Assembly (NCBI GenBank): GCA_032718475.1
Contig: JAUCBJ010002533.1
Span: 1 to 42,987 of the forward strand
Source: Nemertoderma westbladi
Taxonomy: Eukaryota > Xenacoelomorpha > Nemertodermatida > Nemertodermatidae
Reading direction: 5' to 3'
Length of the DNA: 42,987 nucleotides
The number at the start of each line of letters is the position of its first letter. Positions within the stretch are counted from its first letter, which is position 1. Positions 23,500 to 33,179 of this stretch are shown one piece after another. A program made the position numbers and the translations under genes. Below the pieces are notes generated by a model. It saw only the letters and a list, made by a program, of their open reading frames with translations, did not search any database and was not told the origin of the DNA.

Positions 23500-25047
23500 G
23501 TATTTGAGTATACTACAAGTTTACTGTAATCTATTCAATTTTTTGGATACTACCGTAAATGCCAATGCCTGTATCACCACTTTTTCTAGGCCTATAGTTA
23601 CTTGAATACCGGGAAAAGTAACTCCAGGAATACATTATTCATATTACTTTTTTCCCGGCGTAAAAAAAACGAGAAATAAAAAAAATTATATAATGTGAAA
23701 ATAGTTTTAGTAGAATTTCGTAAATTTAATTTCATGAATCGAAGTAGAAAGTATTTGGACGTAATCTGTGCAAAATCCATCCACACATACTCAAAAACTA
23801 CTACTACTGTAGCAATGATTAGTGTCTGCGCTCTGTGTACAGTACATACATAAACATAATGTGGAACAAAAACAAAATTCAATTAAAATACAATAATGTA
23901 ATAATTCAAAAATCAAACAACGAAAATAGTAACAGGCCAATACAATAACCTTACAAAGAGGTGATCTCAGGATTGAGGCAGCCAGTCAGACAGGTAATCA
24001 TTTACAGTGGTATTGCTATTCTTTCAGAAACTTTATTTTTGTCTTGTCTTATTCATCAAAGATTAAGACAAATAAATAATAAATAAATAAATAATAATAA
24101 ATCAAATTGAATCAAATCATCAAATTAAATGTGAACGTGTAACTCTAAACACGAGGGCAACATGAAGGATTCTCATCTAGGCATCGTACTGTACCTGTTG
24201 AGATATAATGGAAGGAGGGGAAAACACCGCTCCGTGTAATGACGAAAACATTCATTATCGACCAAACCTTTTTCTTTACTTCCCAGGCGGAACACCATAA
24301 AAAAAATTATAAATTACGAAATCTTCAATTGACAAGTGAATTTTTACGGAAAATTTATTGAAAACCAGGTATATTTTTTATGGGCGTTGTTCTTGGAGTT
24401 AATTACTTTTAAGACTCAAGTCCCTGTGAAATTACTAGGAGCAGGCTTCTCGTCAATATATTTAATGCAATGTGTGGTATTTATGGTACATTAATATCAT
24501 CATCTACATTCAATAGAACAGGCAAAGTGGAACTGCAGGTTATACTGATGCTGTGTAGATAAAATTGATTAAAAGCTCTCACTTCCCATAAAATCTTCAA
24601 AGATTATTGTCGACCTGGCATCAGGTTGCATTTCCGGATATTAGCATAATTAATAATGCGTAAGAAAAGTAAAAATGAATATTATTTCTTGCGAAGCAGC
24701 TTTGTATCCCTCTAGGAAAAATGTCCAGATCCATATAGGCCAGCAATAGAATATATTACAGTTAAACTGGTACTAACATATATGTGCATTATTTTATAAT
24801 GCATTCTTCATTTCCCATGCGCAGCCAGTAGGAACCTATACATTAATGTATTTACCTGAAGGAGCGTATCAAAAAAAAACCATTAAATACAATATACATA
24901 TACTATACATTAAATATCGCCCTTCTTGGTTTTCGACAAGTTAATTGTATCTTCTGTAGTACTGTACTTTAAAATTAGGGTGACGACTTTACATCTAGAG
25001 TGTGATCTCACTTAGGGTAATAAATTAAAAATTAATTTGGATAGTAA
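23500..25047. other. AT-rich non-coding interval
   Basis: No gene recognised. A minus frame of 94 codons (23598-23882) is hydrophobic and AT-driven with no family resemblance. An AATA simple repeat lies at 24065-24105. Confidence 0.55.
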
Positions 25048-25372
25048 TTAAGTCATATCTGAACCTATCTGGACCCAATATCGAGAATTATACCAAATCT
25101 GAACCCAATCTGAACCCAATCTCGAGAATTATACCAAATCTGAACCCAATCTCGAGAATTATACCAAATCTGAACCCAATCTGGACCCAATCTCGAGAAT
25201 TATACCAAATCTGAACCCAATCTCGAGAATTATACCAAATCTGAACCCAATCTGAACCCAATCTCGAGAATTATACCAAATCTGAACCCAATCTCGAGAA
25301 TTATACCAAATCTGAACCCAATCTGGACCCAATCTCGAGAATTATACCAAATCTGAACCCAATCTGAATCTA
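25048..25372. repeat. 30/41-bp tandem repeat (outer domain of the foldback element)
   Basis: The unit of 30 bp is ctgaacccaatctcgagaat + tataccaaat. An additional 11-bp ctgaacccaat (or ctggacccaat) is inserted in alternating units, which gives 41-bp forms. About nine units are present. Confidence 0.9.
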
Positions 25373-25693
25373 AAATAGAAAGAGGGGTGAAAATTATTAA
25401 TTTTTGCATTTACAATTGTGAAATTTGAAGAAATTTCACGTATCTTTTTTCATATTTAAATTTGCGGGCAGCCGCAGCACTACTGCTGTATTGGGGACTG
25501 CAGTTACTAGGCCTACTGTATTGTACTGCTGTGCAGTCGTTAACGTTATAGGAGCTAACCTCTACCGGTAGGCGGTATCCCAACTGACATCTACAGAACT
25601 ACAGCTGTAGGCCTACGGTTCTCGGAGCAGTTTGGTTTCGGTCTAACGTTGGGTAGGCCTAGACCTACGGTAGGTTACTAGTGCCTGGTACCG

Positions 25694-25737
25694 TATGTAT
25701 GTATGTAGAAACATCTGGACAGATGTAGCGTAGGGAC
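25694..25737. other. Loop of the foldback element
   Basis: The 44-bp spacer contains TATG repeats and a small acatct/agatgt inverted repeat. It is the axis of the long palindrome. Confidence 0.8.
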
Positions 25738-26120
25738 CGGTACCAGGCACTAGTAACCTACCGTAGGCCTACCCAACGTTAGACCGAAGCGAAACCAAAC
25801 TGCTACGAGAACCATACAGAGGTAGTTCTGTAGTTGTCAGTTGGGATACCGCCTACCAGTAGAGGTTAGTAGAGGCTATAACGTTAACTACTGCACAGCA
25901 GTACAATACAGTACAGTACGCCTAGTAACTGCAGTCCCCAATACAGCAGTAGTGCTGCGGCTGCCCTCAAATTTAAATATGAAAAAGATATGTAATATTT
26001 CTTCAATAATTTCTAAATTGTTAATGCAAAAATTAATAATTTTCACCCCTCTTTCTAAATTTTCGATTCAGATTGGGTTCAGATTTGGTATAATTCTCGA
26101 GATTGGGTCCAGATTGGATG

Positions 26121-27840
26121 GATTTCTGAACACTGATCTTCATATTGGCTGCGAATTTGGGATTTGCTTGTTTGAGTTGCAGAAGCGGTCACCTATGCAT
26201 CCCTAAGTGGTGTGACCCATTTATGTGTGTATGTAGGAATCATTCAAACTATATAGCTTAACATCATATAACATATTACAGTGAAACAACTATCTTATTT
26301 TCGGGCAGTTGGCATGAATTACAGTGAATTAAAGTTAAGTAAATAATACAGATCCCGCACCGGTAAGTCAGTTATTTGTTTTGGCATTCTAATGTATTGG
26401 TTTGCATGGTATTGGTAAATTTTTACCAATTCTTTAATTTTTTTACAAATTTTTACCATATTTTACCAATCGGAATGAAGTATAACAAAGATAACCATTT
26501 GTGCATCCACAGTTAAATAAAAACAACTTAGCTTCCTCTTCCCCTTCCTCAGTCGCAGAGGTTGAAGCAATGCAGCTAAGTCCCCCGATAAATCCAAATC
26601 ATCAATAAATGTCACTTTTTAACTAAGTATGTAAAATAAAAGTAAATGCGAATAATAATAAATTATGTGAATGACTTTAAGCTAATTATATGAAATTATA
26701 TATAATAATTTAACTAGGATAACAAATATATAATACTGGCAGGTGGTTTTCTACCATGGCCTTGTCCGTGGATGATCAATATCAATATTATATTTGTCAT
26801 TTTGAGCCTTTGATGGAAGACTTAATGTTCCCAACATTATTCGGTGGAAACTTTATTATATAAGCCGAGCCAACAAACTTGTGAAACATCACCCAAGATA
26901 GATAGTATACCGAGTATACAACATAACTCCTTGCTGAGCGGTTGTCAGAAAAAGGAAAAGTTTGGAACGGTAAATTCATTTCACGTATAATCAATCACTT
27001 AGTAAAAGGATAATGAGCCCATTGGATTCGGTCCATTAACACAGTGCAGCAAAATGTTGTCGAAAATCCTAATTAAATTATTTTTTACAAGCTATAATAT
27101 TACAATAACTTGGATGTCGGACAGTTTTGACAGGAGTGGATAACATTATAAACACAGCCCCACAATGCTTAATTTAATGGTTATGTTATTGGTAGTGACA
27201 GTTGAGCCTCTCCAACGTAGTAGCGGGGGGTATGTTATCTTATGTTAAGTAAATATACGAATAAAATTTGTGTTTGCAATAAACCATTGGCTATCGGGTC
27301 GCCGGCTTCATTCAAGACTTCAACACTAGAAAATGGAACAGAATTGGGAGGATAACTCAAGTTCGTAACAATACTAGAAGCTGCTACATCCTTCTACCTT
27401 AAGGGCCAGAATTCATTTCGACCTAAGAATTCATTGTTTCCTTCTAAGGATAGCTCCATTAATATCCACAAATAACCATCAACAGATCAACTAGCAACAA
27501 TCTCCCGCGATAACGCCATACACCCAATTCAGCATGGCTCAACACAGTGTGATGGAAAGACGATAGCCGGGAAGAGGATGACGGATAGAGGAAAACGATA
27601 TGCCACTCAGATGTAGTTGTAGAACTAAGATTCAGAGGCAGCTATTCCAAACAAACTCTTATTAAAATTGACTCATATCAGTTATTAAAGCTTTTCCGGC
27701 AAAAATGTGTCGTTTTTGTGCAATTCGCGAACTACTCTAAAAACGCCAGCATTGTTCTAAGGTGTTGAATAAAGTATAAACTTATGACCACTAGTGTCTG
27801 TCTTAATCCAGAACTAACATGACGAAATTTGCCAGTTGTT
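26121..27840. other. AT-rich non-coding interval
   Basis: No gene seen. A small hairpin, attggtaaatttttaccaat, lies near 26410. The minus frame at 26797-26994 has no recognisable features. Confidence 0.55.
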
Positions 27841-27872
27841 TCTGTATGTGTAGAGCCTGTGTTATATTTTGG

Positions 27873-27918
27873 CCAATCAGCGCGATTTTCGATTTAACTG
27901 CCTTTGTTGACATATAAA
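27873..27918 (+). promoter_or_regulatory. CCAAT box and TATA box (pol II-like promoter)
   Basis: CCAAT at 27873-27877 is followed 36 bp later by TATAAA at 27913-27918, the usual spacing of a pol II core promoter. The TATA box is also the first conserved part of the direct repeat that recurs at 28960; the CCAAT box is not repeated there. Confidence 0.45.
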
Positions 27919-28165
27919 GATAACGCAATGCGGCAAATCCACACTTCCTGTCACTTCCAGACTTTACCCGAAACATCATCGGCCAGAGAGATCATAGAAT
28001 GCAAATGACTAACTTCTGACACTGCCACACCGCATCCCTTATACTGTTTTTATACTGTTATAATATACTGTGTTTGTAACCTATTTGATTAATACTAATA
28101 TTTGGAGAATATTTACGAATAACCTGGCTTTCTTGATTATTGAGGTAAGCATAGGGGAATACTAG
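27910..28165 (+). repeat. Long terminal-type direct repeat, left copy
   Basis: Begins acatataaaga and ends gaatactag. It matches 28960-29301 closely except that about 85 bp present in the right copy are missing here. Near the 3' end both copies carry ttgattattgaggtaagc, a good splice donor (GAG/GTAAGC). Confidence 0.85.
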
Positions 28166-28917
28166 AAATATTCCTTGGGAATAGAGCTTGGGAAGCTAGC
28201 GCAGATCTTCACTGCGAGTCGCGCCATCATTATTATCCAGGACGCGCCTATGAGGGAGTGTACGCATTTCACCCCTATCTTTTTCCCCAAATCAAACAGA
28301 AAACTCGTATTCACAGTTACGAATTACTCAAACGCGTTGGTGAGTGTATTTCCACAAAATATGTCAGAAAATATTTGAGAAATATTAACCCAAGTAATCT
28401 TGACTCGTACAACTTGATTGGTTTCAATAGCCAAGACCTGGAATACGGTGAGACATTTATAAATGCGCACCCTGAACTGCAAGAAGTCCACCAACGACCC
28501 TATGAGTATAAGGCGAGGGAATGGGAATTATAAAGAACTGTTAAACCCCGAAAATTCCTCACTACTCACGGCCTACCCACGGCAGTCGTGCAAACGACTA
28601 AAGCAGGACCAGTGCAAGCTGCTGTCCTGAGACGGGCCTTAAAGGTTGTGCGCCCTCGACCCCTTCGGCCCTCCGATAAACGTGTCGATATCGTAGTTCC
28701 ACCACAGGAAAGAAGTAGATCTCCTATGGATGTTGATCAACCAGGTACCTCGACCGGCGGATACACCGACTGCAACCCAAACCCTTCTGATGCAATTGTA
28801 TTGCACCCTTCCTCAAGGAGTTATAGCCCTCCTAGTAAAGTAGCTCTATCCGTGGAGAAAAGGACTATCCAAAGGTTTAAAAAACTCCATAAACGTCGTT
28901 CTAGAAAGAAGGATTGA
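28144..28917 (+). CDS. Unknown ORF between direct repeats, one in-frame stop
   Basis: The frame is open from 28144 to TAA 28531-28533 and then continues in the same frame to TGA 28915-28917. The first ~130 codons are mixed, ending KAREWEL. The second ~125 codons are Pro/Arg-rich (RPRPLRPSDKRVDIVVPPQE), then Ser/Pro-rich, and end in a very basic tail (RFKKLHKRRSRKKD) such as nucleic-acid-binding or nuclear proteins carry. There is no obvious ATG near the start. A splice from the GAG/GTAAGC donor in the left direct repeat into this frame is possible. I do not recognise the family. The flanking direct repeats suggest a gag-like or accessory protein of a small LTR-type element, but no protease, RT or integrase is present. 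Stop read-through or simple decay are both possible. Confidence 0.45.
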
Positions 28918-28959
28918 TTATTTAGAGTAGTAAATTTATTAGATAAAGATAAAGATAAC

Positions 28960-29301
28960 ACATATAAAGATGACGCAATGCGGCAAATCCACACTTCCTG
29001 TCACTTCCTGACTTTGCCCGAAACATCAGCGGCCAGAAAGATCATAGAACACAAGTCTATTGATATACCATACTTTCCACTCACCTGACCACTTGAGTGA
29101 TTAACCACTGGCACATCCTGACTCTCAAACGTCCTGACTTCTGACACTGCCGCACCACATCCCTTATACTGTTTTTATACTGTTATAATATACTGTGTTT
29201 GTAACCTATTTGATTAATGCTAATATTTGGAGAATATTTGAGAATAACCGGTAACTCTCTTGGCTTTCTTGATTATTGAGGTAAGCAGAGAGGAATACTA
29301 G
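28960..29301 (+). repeat. Long terminal-type direct repeat, right copy
   Basis: 342 bp, homologous to 27910-28165, with the same TATA box near its start (catataaag) and the same splice-donor-like end. The additional ~85 bp (aagtctattgatatacc ... caaacgtcc) suggest the left copy suffered a deletion. A purine-rich agataaagataaagataa directly precedes it. Confidence 0.85.
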
Positions 29302-30240
29302 TAACAATTGCCTGGCTCAAAACAAGGGTTTGTATGAGTTCATGCTTTTTCATAGCCCCCAAAGTACGTGAGCTAAATTTCTCCTTAATATGAGTAAAAT
29401 CGGTGACAGTTGGCAAATTAGTGTGTTTCAGTACTATTGTCAGTGGCGTGAGTGTGAACGATTAATAATACATTCCTAAAGAATGTAAACATTTTGCGTT
29501 ATCTCATGACCATCTGTTGTAATTATTATAAGTCATAACTCTGCGTGGTATTTAAAGTGCAGCACCTAAAAGGAACTGTTGGTATTTCCCTGAAAATAAA
29601 CATAGTTTTTGGAGATTATATAGTAGAGATCAATCGAATAATACAAAGTAGCCTACTCCTCTCTCTGCCATAGAATCCAGTCTCCCACTGTGTTCATATT
29701 TTGTACAGGCTGTCAGACATTATAAGACACATAAATTAGCAGGTTAAACTGTTAAAGGTCTAAAACGGCGAACATCAGTAACGACAGATTTCATCGATCT
29801 TGGGGGGCGTGTTGAATACCACAATATGAGAAACTATAGGTATGATGTGTGAGTCAGCTGTTGTCTTAATTAATACCCTGGAGAACTATTAGAGAGCTAG
29901 TTATTAACTGATGTTGGGTACCTATGACCTAGTATGATGTTAATATTATTACAATTTGTAATTGCAACTAATATTATAGATTTTGAGGTGATGGTGTATA
30001 AGAGAGAAGTCTATCAAATATAGCCAACATATTACTCACATTTACTTACTGTTGTCTGTATTACATTGTTTTCTAGACAAACAACATAAATAACTTTCAA
30101 TCATTTGAACATCAATGACGTCTCTACACCTTTAAGTTTCTGAGTTTCACAGTTGTAAACTTGGTAAGAAGCTTACCTGTGCAGTTGTGCACCCCTTTGC
30201 ACAAATCAATATTAGCACGGATCTGTTCATATTTGAACTG
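29302..30240. other. AT-rich non-coding interval
   Basis: I see no gene or repeat worth naming here. Confidence 0.5.
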
Positions 30241-30249
30241 TTCATACTC

Positions 30250-30465
30250 GACATGATGAGGTTCTGATTAAAGACATGGGGGCGGTTGGCGACTTGCCCT
30301 CGCACTTTACCTGCATCACCGGAGGCGACATGGGGGCGACCTGGAGGCGACCCGGAGGAGAGCCAGTGGCTACAGGAAGGCTCCTCTCTCGATAGCTACT
30401 AGACGTAGGTTGGGGTGGAATACAGGCCCTCAACCAACTGAGTTACCCGCCGCCTTATATAATAG
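30250..30465 (-). mobile_element. Possible tRNA-derived SINE remnant
   Basis: On the minus strand, starting near 30455, ggcgggtaactcagttggtt resembles a tRNA 5' half with a pol III A box (TAACTCAGTTGG). No good B box (GGTTCGAATCC-like) follows at the right distance. The downstream body holds small GGAGGCGAC / GGGGGCGAC repeats (30320-30360). The call is tentative. Confidence 0.35.
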
Positions 30466-30660
30466 AAGCGAATAACGGAGTCGCCACTTTTGGGACATTT
30501 TAGAATCCGAGCTCCACCAGCGATGATTGCTGTAATAGAGAGGGGAATGTATCGTTTCAAGGTATATGATGCAAAATCCCATCACGTCAAATTAAAATAT
30601 TCATTAAATAAATTTGAGTTAAGCTGTTAATGCAACTGTATTAATGATGTAATATAAGGG

Positions 30661-30730
30661 TTATACGTACGTTTCGGCCTATCAGGCCTCATCGATAGCG
30701 CTAACCAGTTAAGCCACTTGCCCCTGACAT
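30661..30730 (-). ncRNA. tRNA-like A box and hammerhead-like ribozyme core
   Basis: Read on the minus strand: gtggcttaactggttagcgc (A-box-like) is followed by CGATGAG-GCC-TGATA-GGC-CGAAAC (30671-30694). This is close to the hammerhead core CUGAUGAG - stem II - CGAAAC: stem II pairs GGCC with GGCC, and acgtacgt-ata could form a minimal stem III and a NUH site. The first core bases read TCGATGAG where CUGAUGAG is expected, and I found no good stem I. It is therefore at best a decayed ribozyme of the type found in Penelope-like elements and some SINEs. Confidence 0.3.
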
Positions 30731-32761
30731 TTTGCTCTCCCACCTAATCCACTACTATTTAACTATTTAAGTTGCATATATCCATCTCTAACAGCGGACC
30801 TAACGGCCTCAAGTATGTTAGAGTGAAACAGGAGGGAAATACAAATAAATAAAAATATTCAGCTCGAATTCAATAATTTTTAAATACTAAATATTCAATT
30901 ACATTATTATTAAATATATTGTCTCAATGTCAAATTATCAATTTATAGAAAGGATCAAGTTAGAGTGCACGTTATTCTAACCTAAACAATAGACTAAAGT
31001 TAATATAACAGGTTACAGTACACTGTTGTACAGTGACTGCCAGGCAAGTGGCGCTTGTGAATGTGAACAGGCAGCCAGACAAAGAATTGCAGTGCAGCAG
31101 TCGCAATGCTGTACGCCTACTGCGCAATCTTGTGGTGTTTTGCCATCATTGGATTACCCCTAAAAACCAATCAGCAGAGACAGTATTTTGTATTAAATTA
31201 CTTTTAGGGTCGAAAATGGGGTGAAATTATCGGATTTTATTAAATAAAAAATGAAAAGTGTGACTTCTAATAATAGCGATCTGACTGGAAAGTGAGATTT
31301 TATTCAAAGTTGTATAATTTCGATATTTTCGTTAATAATTTCGTCTTTTCGTTATTTTTGGGTTTTATACAGTAACTATCCGGTTAGCAACAATACCCTT
31401 ATTCAGGGAAACCACAGTAATTTATTGCGGACATCATATCTGAAGCTTTTAAAACCTTGACAATAAATTTATTACCTTAAAATGTATATATAAATAATTT
31501 GTCTCTTGCTTGTTTATAACACTTTTTAATGCTAAATATAGAAAATTTAGTAATGCATGGCGAATATGGATACTATGCATAATTATTATATTATTCATTG
31601 TTTGATTGTAATATAATATGAGATTACGAAAAGTTTGCGCATGAATCTTTATTGCAGTTGTAAAATTATGTGCAATCTGGTTGGATTTTTCTGCAGGTGC
31701 ACTTCTGCGATTTACATGGGGTTTTGGATGAACAGTTGTAAACACCGAATTAATTGCAAAATGCATTCCGGGGCTGGTGGTATGCCCTCGGGGATTGCAA
31801 TCGGGGAAAGTTGATTGCTACAGTATGTTTATTTTGTTCTAAAATATACAGTAATATAATGGAAAAAACAAACACATGAAATGGTTATTTTTAAAAAATT
31901 TAATATGTTTTTTGGTTCAATTTATTTCGTATGTTCAGATAGAACTCAAGCCTGTAGATGTATACTGTAGGCCTACAGTCTATTTATTATTTATTATCAT
32001 ATTTATTGGATCTTCTAGAAGTATACGGAAAATAAATCCCAATGTAACTCGATTTGAACCAGTGGATTTTACCAAAGAGCGTTCCTCTAGCAGGGATATC
32101 ACGTCGTAGACGAAGCATTGTTATGACCACCATCATTGACAACCACAATATGTAATTACAGTATATGTTAGTGCAAGTCATGGGCTTTAAATAATTATGG
32201 AAAATAAACATATCCTGACCAGGACCTTCTATTTTTTTCTGTCATTTTTTTACATTACTGCTTTAGTTTTCCCCCCTATCTGACTGTTTGGTAGTGTGCC
32301 GTACTCAAGAACCAGTGTACTGTTGTAGGCCTATCAGTACTACAGTTACAGTAAGTAATATGTACCGGTAGCAAGGCGTACTATATACAAGGCCATACCA
32401 TCGAGTTAACTGGGGGCAAGATTATTTTTTTACAACAATATGATATTTTGATATGGGGAGAGTTCTATAAATTTTAATTTGCTCCAATTTGGTCAATGGA
32501 CGTAATTGAAGCATCCTCGTTAAGTAAGATACAAAATTATATGGTATTTTATGGTTTTCTAATGCTTTGGTGTTGGTGTTATTTACTAGTGTCATAATAG
32601 TTTATATTGTATCTATATAGTTATTACATGTACATTACATTACTAGACACGTGACATAATTGCCTAAGTACAAATGTTATAAATAAAAACAATATGCTAT
32701 AAAATATGTTATTTAAAATTAAAAACTATATAATGTAAAGTACAATTATTATTTTAACGCC
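30731..32761. other. AT-rich non-coding interval
   Basis: No convincing gene. Short frames at 31033-31224, 31449-31766 and 31876-32109 lack recognisable domains. TAGGCCTA words recur at 31971 and 32325. Confidence 0.5.
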
Positions 32762-32804
32762 ACATACTGTATGTACATACAGTATGTATGTACATACTGT
32801 ATGT
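32762..32804. repeat. Alternating 13-bp palindrome cluster
   Basis: The 13-mer acatactgtatgt (32762-32774) is followed directly by its reverse complement (32775-32787), making a perfect 26-bp palindrome. After a 4-bp spacer the first orientation returns at 32792-32804. It lies at the 5' edge of the CR1-like element. Confidence 0.9.
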
Positions 32805-33179
32805 ACGTCTCTTCCAGCAGAAGTGCAAGCTATGAGACGTAACCTGTATCATATTACTAGACTGAGGAATGGACTCCGCAACAATGAACCTGGGGCTTAT
32901 AAGGCTGTGAGCGATCGTTTCCTAGTTTGGTTTAACCCACGTAAGGAGTTGTATGAACTACGTGAGATTCGTGATAGTAAATGGGTACCATCTAACGTTG
33001 TCCTTCAGGCAACACCAGGTGATATCTCAGAGGCAGGCAAACTCATAAAAGGGTTTAGGTCCAGTTCATGGTCCAGTGGCACTCACGCCCACAGAGCAGA
33101 GTCTATTGGGAGGCAAACTATGGAAACAAACAGAGCCAATACCAACGATATCACAGTCATGGGGGATTGCCTGGATTGA
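32784..33179 (+). CDS. CR1-like LINE, upstream frame (ORF1 end or ORF2 N-terminus)
   Basis: A 131-codon frame ending in TGA 33177-33179. Its first ATG lies in the palindrome, so it is unlikely to be native; the element probably begins near 32805. The visible protein (RRNLYHITRLRNGLR, YELREIRDSKWVPSN, GKLIKGFRSSSWSSG) resembles no domain I can name. The frame is exactly the one used by the downstream endonuclease-RT ORF, with only the TGA between. It may therefore be the N-terminal part of ORF2 broken by a point mutation, or the end of an ORF1 followed by a read-through or reinitiation stop. Confidence 0.6.
   Translation: MYVHTVCTSLPAEVQAMRRNLYHITRLRNGLRNNEPGAYKAVSDRFLVWFNPRKELYELREIRDSKWVPSNVVLQATPGDISEAGKLIKGFRSSSWSSGTHAHRAESIGRQTMETNRANTNDITVMGDCLD

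Larger units (their letters stand above)
25048..26120. mobile_element. Foldback (TU/FB-like) element
   Basis: The left arm 25317-25693 (377 bp) is the reverse complement, with scattered differences, of 25738-26120, leaving a 44-bp loop (25694-25737). The innermost ends are perfect (ggttactagtgcctggtacc / ggtaccaggcactagtaacc). The outer part of each arm consists of repeats built on ctgaacccaatctcgagaat + tataccaaat: about 300 bp on the left, only about 55 bp on the right. Long inverted arms with an inner unique domain and an outer domain of short tandem repeats are the known plan of foldback elements (sea urchin TU, Drosophila FB). No transposase is present, so it would be non-autonomous. The frame at 25841-26206 lies in the arm and is not a gene. 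Confidence 0.8.

Noticed and set aside
23598-23882. 94-codon minus frame
   Set aside because: AT-rich, hydrophobic by composition, with no family resemblance.
25841-26206. 121-codon plus frame
   Set aside because: It lies in the right arm of the foldback palindrome and has no domain or coding-like features.
30242-30433. 63-codon minus frame rich in Pro/Ser
   Set aside because: It overlaps a tRNA-like/SINE-like stretch with small GC-rich repeats and has no domain.
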